Part shown: piece after piece, positions 8,831 to 17,084 of the stretch
Position numbering within the stretch: the first letter of the stretch is position 1
How the letters are laid out: every line of letters begins with the position of its first letter
DNA from: Methylomonas rosea
GTDB taxonomy: Bacteria > Pseudomonadota > Gammaproteobacteria > Methylococcales > Methylomonadaceae
Reading direction: 5' to 3'
NCBI RefSeq assembly: GCF_024505055.1
Contig: NZ_JANIBL010000049.1
Location: 1-38,323, forward strand
Length of the DNA stretch: 38,323 nt
Notes under the pieces: generated by a model
What the model was told of the DNA's origin: nothing
What the model saw: the letters and a program-made list of their open reading frames with translations, nothing else
Databases searched by the model: none
Made by a program: the position numbers and the translations under genes

Positions 8831-9583
8831 TTAAATTTTGCTCAAATAACGGGTGTCGGCAAACCACTTGCCGATATGCCACCACAGCGGATACATCAAC
8901 GAACACAGCAACGCCGAACAGAACGCCGACAGCGGCGTCGCATACTGGCCGTAAGTCCGCAAGGTGCCACGCTCGATGATGCGCAGGTATTCGGGCATGC
9001 CGGTACGGATATATTGAAATCCGAACAAATCGGCAATCGTCAGCTGACTATTGGCCACCTCGACCGGTTGGTGGAACATACCGAAGATCGGCCAGTTGGT
9101 TGGGTAAAACAGCAACGCAAACGCCGCGCCACCGAAGATGGACGTGATGGTCAGACTATTGGTCAGCATCAGCAAGGTGTCCAATACCAAAGCGCCCGGA
9201 ATCATAGTCGCCGGCAACACCATGTTGATGGGGAAATAGTTCCAGTAGTGGTAGGCAAACACCCGGGTGACCCAGGTACCGATCAACAAGGCCGCGACGC
9301 ACAGGGTGGCGCCCAGCGGCAAACGAAATTTATCCCACAGCACCGCTTGCACGGCGGCGGGAAAAGTAATGCCGATTAAGGGTGTGACCAATGGCCACCA
9401 CTGCCGGTCTTTCCAATCAACCCAGAAATCCCAATCGCCGACCGTGAGGGCGAAATGCAGATGAAACGAGCCGATGAACAGAAATAAAGCCAAGACCAAA
9501 ATCAGATAGTCATAGGCTCTTGCCAACCGGGCTTTTTCGCCCCTGTAGGGTTTGAACGTGGAAATTGGAATTTGTGCGGACAT
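8831..9583 (-). CDS. pxmA: PxmA, copper membrane monooxygenase subunit A
   Basis: 250 residues with about seven membrane helices. Family hallmarks are GDWDFWVDWKDRQWWPLVTP, FPAAVQAVLWDKFRLP, FPINMVLPATMIPGALVLDT and GTLRTYGQYATPLSAF. These align throughout with PmoA/AmoA but with many substitutions relative to canonical PmoA, as expected for the PxmA clade. It is the first gene of the operon; canonical pmo and amo operons start with subunit C. The start is supported by GGGGGAAG six bases upstream. A LysR regulator is transcribed divergently from the 249-bp space upstream. Reports on other methanotrophs link pxm to low oxygen and nitrite; nothing in this sequence proves that here. Confidence 0.95.
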   Translation of the reverse strand: MSAQIPISTFKPYRGEKARLARAYDYLILVLALFLFIGSFHLHFALTVGDWDFWVDWKDRQWWPLVTPLIGITFPAAVQAVLWDKFRLPLGATLCVAALLIGTWVTRVFAYHYWNYFPINMVLPATMIPGALVLDTLLMLTNSLTITSIFGGAAFALLFYPTNWPIFGMFHQPVEVANSQLTIADLFGFQYIRTGMPEYLRIIERGTLRTYGQYATPLSAFCSALLCSLMYPLWWHIGKWFADTRYLSKI

Positions 9584-9626
9584 GTGTGCTTCCCCCGTAA
9601 AGTTTTATAGTGAATGGCGGCGATAG

Positions 9627-9771
9627 CCATCGAAACTGGGCGTGTCGCCAACTGCAAGCTTCCCTTGGGGAGTTCAAACTTTGTAGGCTGGCCGACACGC
9701 TCGGTGTATAAGGTAGGGGGAAATTAACGCGCTGTTAAATGGCTATATTTCATTCGCGGCCATCGAAACTG
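9627..9771. promoter_or_regulatory. pxmA-lysR intergenic control region with direct repeat and dyad
   Basis: The 249-bp divergent intergenic space holds two exact direct copies of CCATCGAAACTG (9627-9638 and 9760-9771). Between them is a long-range dyad: CGTGTCGCCA (9641-9650) facing TGGCCGACACG (9689-9699), with one extra base in the second arm. Divergent lysR genes usually control their neighbour from such a space, so these are candidate operators. I could not fix a convincing -35/-10 pair for either gene. Confidence 0.45.
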
Positions 9772-9777
9772 TTCATG

Positions 9778-9796
9778 CCGCAAACCTGCGGTTTTT
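9778..9796 (+). terminator. weak hairpin with T-run in the lysR leader
   Basis: CCGCA-AACC-TGCGG followed by TTTTT, about 40 bases before the lysR start on the plus strand. The stem is only five pairs. It could end or attenuate plus-strand transcripts entering lysR, or be chance. Confidence 0.25.
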
Positions 9797-9832
9797 AGTT
9801 ACTATGCACCCCGTTTTTGCCGGGTATTTCAT

Positions 9833-10768
9833 ATGTCCAATTTACGCACTTTCGATCTAAATCTGTTACTGGCTTTTGATGTGCTGATGCGGGAACGCAA
9901 TGTCACGCGTGCGGCGGAGTGCATGTTCGTCACACAATCGGCGATGAGTCATACCTTGCATCGCTTGCGCCAGCAACTGGATGATCCGGTTTTAGTCAAG
10001 TCGCCGGCCGGGATGCAGCCCACCGCGTTGGCGTTGGCATTGGTCGAGCCGGTACACGGCCTGTTGCGGGAGATGGAACGGCTGCTGGAGTCGCCGCAGG
10101 CTTTCGACCCAAGCAGTAGTCAGCGCCGCTTCACCATCGCCGCCACCGACTATATGGAGTTTTTACTGCTGCCTGAACTATCCGGTTTGATCGACCAAGC
10201 CGCACCGGGTGTGGATATTCATGTCAAACGCACAGACTCGGCGTTTCCGTTGGCACAATTGGAAAATGGCAGTCTGGATGTGGTGTTGGGTTTTGCCTCG
10301 ATGCTGGAGCCGCCGGCGCATTTGCGCTGCGAGCATTTGTTTGTAGACAGGATGGCCTGCGTGGTACGGGAAAATCACCCTACCATTCACAACGCGCCTT
10401 CACTCGATGACTATCTGGCTATGGCGCACATGCTGATTTCCCGTACCGGGAGCCGGGTGGGCTTTATCGATGCCAAGTTGGCGGAATTGGGCCTGGAACG
10501 GCGAATCAAGCTGATCGTGCCGCATTTTCTGTCGGCACCGTTGATGGTTGCGCAGACCGATTTGATACTGTCCCTGCCCTACCGACTGGCCGCCGAGTTT
10601 CAGAAATTGGTCACTTTGAATATCCTGCCGGTTCCCATCGATTTACCCGATTACGAACTGGTGATGATTTGGCATCCCTTATGGGAAAAAGACCCGGCCC
10701 ATTGTTGGCTGCGCGCACAAATCAGCGCAATAGGCCGAAAAATCGATGCAAACGAAATCCGGCTTTAA
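9833..10768 (+). CDS. LysR-family transcriptional regulator, probable pxm regulator
   Basis: 311 residues. The N-terminal winged helix-turn-helix shows LRTFDLNLLLAFDVLMRERNVTRAAECMFVTQSAMSHTL in pieces typical of the NodD/NahR-like branch of LysR proteins (residues 3-65), followed by the linker helix and a periplasmic-binding-protein-like effector domain (about 95-300). It is divergent from pxmA across 249 bp, and that arrangement suggests it controls pxmABC, itself, or both. The effector is unknown. Its stop codon overlaps the stop of the convergent beta-propeller gene by four bases. The ribosome binding site is weak (CGGGT). Confidence 0.92.
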   Translation: MSNLRTFDLNLLLAFDVLMRERNVTRAAECMFVTQSAMSHTLHRLRQQLDDPVLVKSPAGMQPTALALALVEPVHGLLREMERLLESPQAFDPSSSQRRFTIAATDYMEFLLLPELSGLIDQAAPGVDIHVKRTDSAFPLAQLENGSLDVVLGFASMLEPPAHLRCEHLFVDRMACVVRENHPTIHNAPSLDDYLAMAHMLISRTGSRVGFIDAKLAELGLERRIKLIVPHFLSAPLMVAQTDLILSLPYRLAAEFQKLVTLNILPVPIDLPDYELVMIWHPLWEKDPAHCWLRAQISAIGRKIDANEIRL

Positions 10769-11859
10769 CGTCCCGGCAAGCCCGCCGCCAAAGCCTTGAC
10801 TTGCAACAGATAGTAAGGCGGTTTGGATTGAGCGTCGCCGCCATTGAGGGTCGCCGAGCGATGCAGGCGATTCACCACCGCGTACAAGCGCCCTTCCGGA
10901 CCGAAACTGAACGAATCCACCCAAGACAGCCTCGGACATTGCGCCAGTTGCCGGTAGCGGCGATCAGCACTAATCACGCCGATGGCATTATTCGCTAGGT
11001 CACCCAGGTAAATATTGTTATTTTTATCGATGCTGATACCGTCCGAGATCGGTTTGTCGCTATAGCGTTGTACTCGGCTGGCAAGCTGTTGGGCCGTCAA
11101 GGTTTCGTCGATTAAATCGCTGGCTTTGATCCGATACAGACTTAAACCGTGCATCGGTCCGTAATAGACCCATTCGTTGTTTAAGTCCTCCGTAATAGGA
11201 TTGACGCCTATATGGGGTCTGATCAAATCGCCGGCAGGTGTTTTAACCTGAATGGGTACCTTATCGATGACGAGATCAACGTTTTCCGGCAGCACGCTGG
11301 CATGCCCTTCCAATACTCGCCGTGCTTCCCCGGTATACAAATTGACAACGATCAAGGCGGCGTTGCTGCCGCCGGCCGGGTCGCTGATGAAGGCATGATT
11401 GTGCGCGGTATCCAGCGCAAAATCATTCACAAAAGCATCTTTAGGCGCTGCTGGTATCGGCAAATAAATCAGGCGTTGCAGCTTATCGGTCTTGGTATTC
11501 CAGCCCACCAACTTGGGCGTCACGCCGCTACGCATGCCGTTGTCCAGCATCCAGACAATACCGTTGCTGTCGGAACGGATACCCAGAACTGAGTCGAGTT
11601 TGATCGGCGCCGTCGAATCGGCCGCAGACATTTCCTTGTTTGGAAAAGGTACCAAGGCTTGATCCTTGTACTCCACTACCGTGTACTGAGGCTGATAAAA
11701 CTGATGTTGGCTCATGATGATTCGGCCGTTAGACGTCGCCGTGACGTTGCCGGGCCCGGCATCGAGATCGGCTACCACGTCAAAGTGAGAATTACTGTCC
11801 GCAAAGGCTGCGGCTGTTGTTAGCAGCAGCACGGCACACGATTTAGCAAGATGGCTCAT
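10765..11859 (-). CDS. secreted Yellow/major royal jelly-type beta-propeller protein
   Basis: 364 residues. A signal peptide (MSHLAKSCAVLLLTTAAAFA) is followed by a domain with the features of the MRJP/Yellow family: GNVTATSNGRIIMSQHQF, LDSVLGIRSDSNGIVWMLDNG, FVNDFALD, AFISDPA, YYGPMHGLSLYRI, SDGISIDKNNNIYLGDLANNAIG. These are strands of a six-bladed propeller that binds small organic ligands or acts as a lactonase-like enzyme in related families. I chose ATG 11859 because AAGGAG lies six bases before it; a longer frame from 11898 would put a charged stretch before the signal peptide. The target in the periplasm is unknown. It is tail to tail with the LysR gene. Confidence 0.85.
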   Translation of the reverse strand: MSHLAKSCAVLLLTTAAAFADSNSHFDVVADLDAGPGNVTATSNGRIIMSQHQFYQPQYTVVEYKDQALVPFPNKEMSAADSTAPIKLDSVLGIRSDSNGIVWMLDNGMRSGVTPKLVGWNTKTDKLQRLIYLPIPAAPKDAFVNDFALDTAHNHAFISDPAGGSNAALIVVNLYTGEARRVLEGHASVLPENVDLVIDKVPIQVKTPAGDLIRPHIGVNPITEDLNNEWVYYGPMHGLSLYRIKASDLIDETLTAQQLASRVQRYSDKPISDGISIDKNNNIYLGDLANNAIGVISADRRYRQLAQCPRLSWVDSFSFGPEGRLYAVVNRLHRSATLNGGDAQSKPPYYLLQVKALAAGLPGR

Positions 11860-12184
11860 GGTCATCTCCTTAAATTTGGTTGAGGTGCCAATCAGCATAC
11901 TGGACTGCGGAATAGCCGTTAAATGACATTATTTAATCACGCATCATTAAAAAAACTTATACCCATGGCGTTTATCGCTGTGCATTCAAAAAACAATCCA
12001 TCTCTTTGACCACTGCTAAATCAGGACAGCATGGCGCAATGCACGCTATTAATAGACCTGATGAATATTACTAATTTAACAAATCCTGTTGTTTGGCTTA
12101 ACGTATCCCAACGTCAAGGCCTGACCGTAAAACCCTGTATACAAGACCACTTATGTCAGGGAGCTTATAATCATTTGTAGTCGG
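11860..12184. other. non-coding stretch upstream of the propeller gene
   Basis: AT-rich and without a credible gene on either strand; only frames under 30 codons are open. It should contain the promoter of the minus-strand propeller gene. Nothing else was recognised. Confidence 0.45.
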
Positions 12185-12254
12185 TCACTCCCACGCAAGC
12201 GGGAGCCCAGTGAAATCAACAAACCAGATTCCCGCAAGCGCGGGAATGACGAAC
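12185..12254. repeat. REP-like paired hairpins
   Basis: Two short hairpins in tandem: CTCCC..GGGAG (12188-12205) and ATTCCCGC..GCGGGAAT (12228-12247), followed by GACGAA. The same layout recurs at 37964-38032, with ..TCCCGC/GCGGGAACGACGAA. This is the pattern of extragenic palindromic repeats that end in gggaatgacgaa in many proteobacteria. Confidence 0.6.
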
Positions 12255-12298
12255 TTTAGAAGCTCCCATCAACACTAAAATCGAAAATAGGTGTAACG

Positions 12299-12493
12299 AT
12301 GGCAAGAGAAAAACTTACTGCTGCTCAGAAAAATCTGCTGAATAAATGCCCAAAGGAATGGGCTGTCGTACCGGTGGGTTCCACTAATAAAACATTGATT
12401 GCGCTGATGAAAAAAGGTCTGGTTGATTCGCGGCTATTAATGAATACATTATTCCCGGAGCTGTCCAGATGCGAATGGCGAATAGCCCCGTAG
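12299..12493 (+). CDS. small hypothetical protein (64 aa)
   Basis: The product starts MAREKLTAAQKNLLNK and is mildly basic, with no signal peptide or membrane segment. The middle (NKTLIALMKKGLVDSRLL) looks like the helical end of a small winged-helix or HTH-like fold, but I do not recognise a family. AGGTG six bases before the ATG is a fair ribosome binding site. It stands alone between a REP-like repeat and a 133-bp repeat element, which makes it a candidate passenger or orphan gene. It could also be a chance frame. Confidence 0.5.
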   Translation: MAREKLTAAQKNLLNKCPKEWAVVPVGSTNKTLIALMKKGLVDSRLLMNTLFPELSRCEWRIAP

Positions 12494-12578
12494 CAGCCAA
12501 AACGGCCAACGCTTCGCCACGATAAAGCTGTTACTCACCCTAACTGATTTGGCAGATTTAATTATTTTATAAACCCTG

Positions 12579-12711
12579 TGACCTGGCCCTTAATAGATAT
12601 CGTCGCTCTCGCGAAGATGGGAGCCTAACAGCTACGCTGGATTCGCTGCGCGGTCTCACTGCTCGCGCTTTCGCGAGAATGGGGACTGCGGGGAATTTAA
12701 GGGCCGGGTTA
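12579..12711. repeat. 133-bp inverted-repeat element
   Basis: The ends are TGACCTGGCCCTTAA (12579-12593) and TTAAGGGCCGGGTTA (12697-12711), inverted repeats with two mismatches in fifteen. The interior contains TCTCGCGAA and TTTCGCGAGA hairpin arms and no reading frame. The 19 bases at 12694-12712 match 18480-18498 at 17 positions, so the end sequence occurs elsewhere in the window. No clear target duplication was seen, so mobility is inferred only from the symmetry and the repetition. Confidence 0.5.
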
Positions 12712-12780
12712 ATAAAGTTGGCCTCTGGCGGAAGGATGACGGATTACTGGACACGGTGGTTTCAGTGCATATCTAGCAAA

Positions 12781-15700
12781 CTATTTAGCTAGTAATTTCT
12801 CAAATTCCTCGGCGGCTACCGGTTTGGACCAAAAATAGCCCTGCCCATAGTCGCAACCGATTTGTTCAAGCAGTTTACGCTGATTTTCGGTTTCCACCCC
12901 TTCCGCAATGACCTTGATGCCTAGCTTGTGCGCCATAACAATCATGGCTTCGCACAGCACCATATCATTTGAGTCGGGCATTAGGTTACGCACGAAAGAC
13001 TGGTCGATCTTAAGATAATCGATGTCAAACTTTTTCAGGTAAGACAGTGATGAATAGCCGGTGCCAAAATCGTCTAGCGCCACCTGCATGCCGTTATCCC
13101 GCAGAGCCAGCAGTTGCGCCCCAATTTCATCCCGGGTTTCCATCAATAAGCTTTCGGTAATTTCCACGACTATGCTTTGTCCGGATAAACCCAGCTCTTT
13201 TAAGTAAGCAAACCAGGGCGTGTGATTTTCAGTCTCGGCCTTGAACTGCACGGGCGAGGTGTTGACACTGATCTGGAATTCCGGGTAATGGGTTGCCCGA
13301 AAACGAACGGCTTGCTCGGCTGCCTGACGAAATACCCAATCGCCAATCTGAATGATCTGCCCCGTGTCCTCGGCGATGGGGATAAAGTCGGCCGGGCTTA
13401 CCAGGCCGAGTCTGGGATGTTGCCAACGAATCAGTGCTTCCGCTTTACAAACGCCGCCGGTTGCCAGGTCCACGATCGGTTGGTAATAGACTTTGAACTG
13501 GTTATCCGCTAACGCGACATGCATGTCATTGCTGAGCCGCATGCGCGCCGTGGCGGCTTCGTGCATGGCGGGCGTGTAATAGTGAAAACGGTTCCGTCCC
13601 TGGCGTTTGGCGGCATACATCGCCTGATCGGCGTTTTTCAGCAAGGTTGAGGCGTCGGCAGCATCATCTGGATAAATGCTGACCCCGATACTGGCGGAAA
13701 TATAAGCCATTTCAAAACCCAGTGAGTAAGGTTCCGCCAGTTTGTCCAATAGTTTGTTGGCGATTTGTCCCACACAGTTAATATCGTCCAGTTCATTCAG
13801 GATAATGACAAATTCATCCCCGCCGAGGCGGCCGATAACGTCTGATTCTCTGACGCAATGCGACATGCGCTGAGCGGCTTCCTGCAGCAAGTTGTCGCCA
13901 ATTTCGTGGCCCAGGCTATCGTTCACATCCTTGAAGTGGTCGAGATCGATGAACATTACCGCCATATGCTTCTTGTCGCGACGCACTTTCTTGATTTCCT
14001 CGTTCATCCGCTCATACACCATGCGTCGATTAGGCAGTTCGGTCAACATGTCGTAGTTTGCTTGTCGCCAGATTAAATCTTCGCTCGCCTTCTCCTTGCT
14101 GATGTCCGAGAACAAAGCCACACGCCGGTGAATGGCACCATCTTCCTGGAAGATAGTATTGATAGTCAGCCATGCCGGAAATATCTCACCATTTTTGCGA
14201 CGGTTCCAGATTTCTCCTTGCCAGGTTCCGGTTGCGGCAAGCGTATCCGACATTACCCGGTAAAACGCTTTATCGTGATGGCCGGAGCTGAGGATCGTCG
14301 GCTTTTTGCTCAGGGCTTCCTCTATTTCATAGCCCGTGACCAGGGTAAAGGCGGGGTTGACGGTAATAATTTGGTTGTGCGCATCGGTAACCATCATGGC
14401 CTGACTGCTGGCTTGATAGACTTGAGTAGCAAGGCGCATTTCATCTTCGGCATATTTGCGCTCGGTAATGTCGGAAATCATTGCAAAAGAACCGGCAAAC
14501 TTACCTTCATTGTTCTTCAGCGGTGTGCTAGTGATTGAGCACCAACACACACTGCCGTCTGTGCGCCGGAGACGGATTTCATAAAACCCGCCCACCCCTT
14601 GTTGACGCCTTGCCATCTGCTGCTCTAAAGCAGGAATATCTTCCTGAAAAACGAACTCTTTGACTATGCGACCCAGCATTTCTTCAGGGCCGAAACCCAA
14701 CATTTTGCTAATCGCGTCATTCACGAACGTAGTTCGCATGGCGGCGTCTATAGACCAGATGCCCTCATTACTGGTCTCCACGATACGCCGGAAACGCTCT
14801 TCACTCTCGGCAAGCGCCATATGGATACGTTGCCATTCACTGACATCTTCGACGATAGACCAGATATAGTTTTGCCCGTCCGCACCGCTGATGAGCATGC
14901 CGTTAAGACGGATAGGAATCAGACTGCCATCCTTGCGCCTGTATTCTTTTTCGTATGGGCCGTAGTGCCCCTGGCGGCTCAGCAACTCCAGCTGCATTGC
15001 CTCCTGTGCCTCATATTTCTTCGGCGTTAGTGCCCAGTAATCTAAATTCTGCAGCTCGTCAGGGGCGTAACCGCAGATATTGTGAAACGCCTCATTAAAT
15101 CTGACGTAGCGGCCTTGCATATCAGTCAACGCAATACCCAGCGGAGATAACTCGTATAACCCCCGTAATTTCGCTTCACTTTCCTGCTGGCGCTGATTAT
15201 TTTCATAACTCAAGATCATGCTTAGCGCAATCATCATGCCCAGGAAGCCCAGCCAGGCCAAATTAACAAAACTAATAATGGACAAGCGGACCAGAATACC
15301 TTGCACGAGACAGGCAAACAAAAATCCAAGCGCCAGCAGCATGCATAAATGTGCGCCGCTAGGCTGACGACGATAGAGCCCGCCCAATGCGTAAAACATA
15401 TAGACAAACCCCAACAAAGTTGCCGTAAGGCCTAGGTAAAACCAGCGACTGAGAACGCCGATCACAAAGGTAAACGATTCGCTCCACGGTAAACGAAATG
15501 TGTCAAGCCCGGTGATATGGCTATATTGCAAACTGTAAGGTTGCGTGAGATTAAGCACAAACAGAGCGACATACACGATGACCAACGGCACTAGAAAATA
15601 TAGCGGGCGCGTTTTCGTATACAGACAAACGAAGCCGAGCAACAGCAAGTAAAACAGGCTACTGAACGCCAGGCTCCACTTTAGTGCAATAACAAACACC

Positions 15701-15888
15701 GCAAGATTTTGGGCGTGTAAGGTAAAGCCATGAGAAATGGCAAACAAAAATCCCGTACCAGCCAGAGCGGAAAGAGTGATTTGCGAAAGATCCCTTGGCT
15801 GACGCAGGCCGGTATACAAATGAATAATACTCGCGTATAGACAAGAGCCGGATAACAAGTAAAGGCTAGGAGTAACGATATTTGTCAT
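12781..15888 (-). CDS. membrane-bound PAS-GGDEF-EAL c-di-GMP enzyme
   Basis: 1035 residues: about seven to eight membrane helices (1-230), three PAS/PAC domains (about 238-355, 360-480, 485-605), GGDEF (about 615-775) and EAL (about 790-1033). The cyclase motif GGDEF (near residue 689) is intact, and an RESD inhibitory site sits five residues before it. The phosphodiesterase motifs EALIRW, ITESLLME, LDDFGTGYSS, DYLKID and EGVE are intact too, so both activities are possible. I prefer the ATG at 15888 over a TTG at 15906; neither has a clear ribosome binding site. The start lies 37 bp after the end of a decayed HD-GYP gene on the same strand. It should turn a membrane or PAS signal into a change in c-di-GMP. 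Confidence 0.93.
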   Translation of the reverse strand: MTNIVTPSLYLLSGSCLYASIIHLYTGLRQPRDLSQITLSALAGTGFLFAISHGFTLHAQNLAVFVIALKWSLAFSSLFYLLLLGFVCLYTKTRPLYFLVPLVIVYVALFVLNLTQPYSLQYSHITGLDTFRLPWSESFTFVIGVLSRWFYLGLTATLLGFVYMFYALGGLYRRQPSGAHLCMLLALGFLFACLVQGILVRLSIISFVNLAWLGFLGMMIALSMILSYENNQRQQESEAKLRGLYELSPLGIALTDMQGRYVRFNEAFHNICGYAPDELQNLDYWALTPKKYEAQEAMQLELLSRQGHYGPYEKEYRRKDGSLIPIRLNGMLISGADGQNYIWSIVEDVSEWQRIHMALAESEERFRRIVETSNEGIWSIDAAMRTTFVNDAISKMLGFGPEEMLGRIVKEFVFQEDIPALEQQMARRQQGVGGFYEIRLRRTDGSVCWCSITSTPLKNNEGKFAGSFAMISDITERKYAEDEMRLATQVYQASSQAMMVTDAHNQIITVNPAFTLVTGYEIEEALSKKPTILSSGHHDKAFYRVMSDTLAATGTWQGEIWNRRKNGEIFPAWLTINTIFQEDGAIHRRVALFSDISKEKASEDLIWRQANYDMLTELPNRRMVYERMNEEIKKVRRDKKHMAVMFIDLDHFKDVNDSLGHEIGDNLLQEAAQRMSHCVRESDVIGRLGGDEFVIILNELDDINCVGQIANKLLDKLAEPYSLGFEMAYISASIGVSIYPDDAADASTLLKNADQAMYAAKRQGRNRFHYYTPAMHEAATARMRLSNDMHVALADNQFKVYYQPIVDLATGGVCKAEALIRWQHPRLGLVSPADFIPIAEDTGQIIQIGDWVFRQAAEQAVRFRATHYPEFQISVNTSPVQFKAETENHTPWFAYLKELGLSGQSIVVEITESLLMETRDEIGAQLLALRDNGMQVALDDFGTGYSSLSYLKKFDIDYLKIDQSFVRNLMPDSNDMVLCEAMIVMAHKLGIKVIAEGVETENQRKLLEQIGCDYGQGYFWSKPVAAEEFEKLLAK

Positions 15889-15924
15889 TAGGATACTGAG
15901 ATGCAAAAAATGGTTAGGGTCGGG

Positions 15925-16448
15925 CTAATATCTTTTGTTATGTTCTTCGAGCACGGCATCGCGGCCGTCCCAAGCGGGCTGAATCTCAAGAATTTGCGGT
16001 TGGATGGCGAAAAAGAAATCAACTAATACGGGATCGAAGTCATTTCCCGTAGTGTGCCGGTGTTGCTTACCGCAGATTCGATTGACCAAGCGTCTTTATA
16101 AAGTCTTTTCATTGTGATTGCATCGAAAACATCAACGAGAGCGGCGATACGCTTAGGGATTGCTGTCCCCACCAACCCTGCCGGGTTTTTACAAAGAATG
16201 TCAAAGCCGATCTGCGGATGAACCTCATGATTAACTACTCCGCAGGAATCAATACCCCATTTTCTTTGAATTCGACCAGATATACCGACTTTGCCGCTAT
16301 CTTGCATGGGTGCCGCAAGTTCTATCCGTCTTCATATCTCCCGGTTCCGAGCATAAGTTTTGATAAGTGCACCGGCATAGGCGGCCACTCGCCAGATATA
16401 CACCCCGGTATCGCTATCGTTGTAATGGCCTGCCGCCCTATAAACAAC
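15925..16448 (-). pseudogene. decayed HD-GYP domain gene
   Basis: Reading the minus strand across frames gives recognisable HD-GYP pieces in the right order: VVYRAAGHYNDSDTGVYIWR, VAAYAGALIKTYARNREI, an in-frame TGA (16332-16334), RRIELAAPMQDSGKVGIS, VNHEVHPQIGFDIL, IAALVDVFDAITMKRLYKDAW and, after a frameshift near 16050, GNDFDPVLVDFFFAIQPQIL to a stop at 15925. The HD pair is changed (LHDIGKVGI-type motif reads MQDSGKVGI) and the stretch that would hold HHE and GYP is missing. It is therefore a dead phosphodiesterase, once upstream of the GGDEF-EAL gene. The ancestral N-terminus is not recognisable beyond 16448. Confidence 0.8.
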
Positions 16449-16757
16449 TTATTTCAAAACAAAAAACCGTGGATCTATCGGCAGCCCGACTTTTACATCA
16501 ATATCCAAATTGTTGACGACGACTGATCAACCGCTTCGCTTACCAGGAACTTTGTTCAGTTATATTGCATCGGAGAATTAAGTTTGATTGAGCATTTTGG
16601 CGAGTGCATTTAAAATCCCGACCTAAATGCTCAGATTTTCTTGATGAATTTATTATTTTGGTCGAATGCTATTTAGGAACTGTTTTTTCAACATTAATTC
16701 GCCGGTTGTCCCCAACAGCATGAGCATATGCGGCGGCATAGGCCAGTGGTAGCCACT
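16449..16757. other. AT-rich non-coding stretch
   Basis: No convincing gene on either strand. It may include unrecognisable remains of the N-terminal part of the decayed HD-GYP gene and the promoter of the plus-strand gene at 16758. A plus-strand frame covering 16218-16526 overlaps the pseudogene and has no recognisable content. Confidence 0.4.
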
Positions 16758-17069
16758 ATGATGACTAGCGATGATTCGGCACGCCGCCGAGGGGCGCGCC
16801 GTCAACAAGAACGCAGGACTAATCCGTTCGCCTTCAATTCAGCGGAGTGGGTCGCTTTCGTTCAGCAGCAATATGTGCTGTGGCCAAAACAAGACCGACG
16901 GGTATTGGATCGTCGGCGCGCCGAGCGCCGCGAGATCGATCGTCGAGCGGGACTGCGCGATGCGGAGCGGGAAATCCCGTTTCAACGCACCCGCTGGTTT
17001 TCGGCTGAGCACATCCTCAACGACGAAGAAAAACTGATGATTCAGGCTTTATTCGCGGAAGAAGAGTAA
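16758..17069 (+). CDS. small Arg-rich hypothetical protein
   Basis: 103 residues (MMTSDDSARRRGARRQQ...). The sequence is dominated by DRRxxERRxxDRR-type repeats (DRRVLDRRRAERREIDRRAG), and the C-terminal part WFSAEHILNDEEKLMIQALF is a likely helix. No signal peptide, no membrane segment, and no family that I recognise. The start is uncertain: a frame is open from 16728, but ATG 16758 or 16761 avoids an unusual leader. It stops 15 bp before the convergent nuclease gene. Confidence 0.55.
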   Translation: MMTSDDSARRRGARRQQERRTNPFAFNSAEWVAFVQQQYVLWPKQDRRVLDRRRAERREIDRRAGLRDAEREIPFQRTRWFSAEHILNDEEKLMIQALFAEEE

Positions 17070-17084
17070 CAAGCCAGGCCAGCA

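Noticed and set aside
8807..9379. Plus-strand frame of 190 codons
   Set aside because: It is antisense to pxmA, rich in Gln/Arg/His as expected from the complement of a membrane protein gene.
9584..9832. sigma54 or clear sigma70 promoter for pxmA
   Set aside because: Candidate TTAACA and TTATAC boxes are 21 bp apart, too far for a confident call, and no GG-N10-GC pair fits.
11860..11898. N-terminal extension of the Yellow-type protein
   Set aside because: It would place charged residues before the signal peptide and read through the AAGGAG ribosome binding site.
16218..16526. Plus-strand frame of 102 codons
   Set aside because: It lies antisense to the HD-GYP pseudogene, which has clear family motifs on the other strand, and it has no recognisable content or ribosome binding site.
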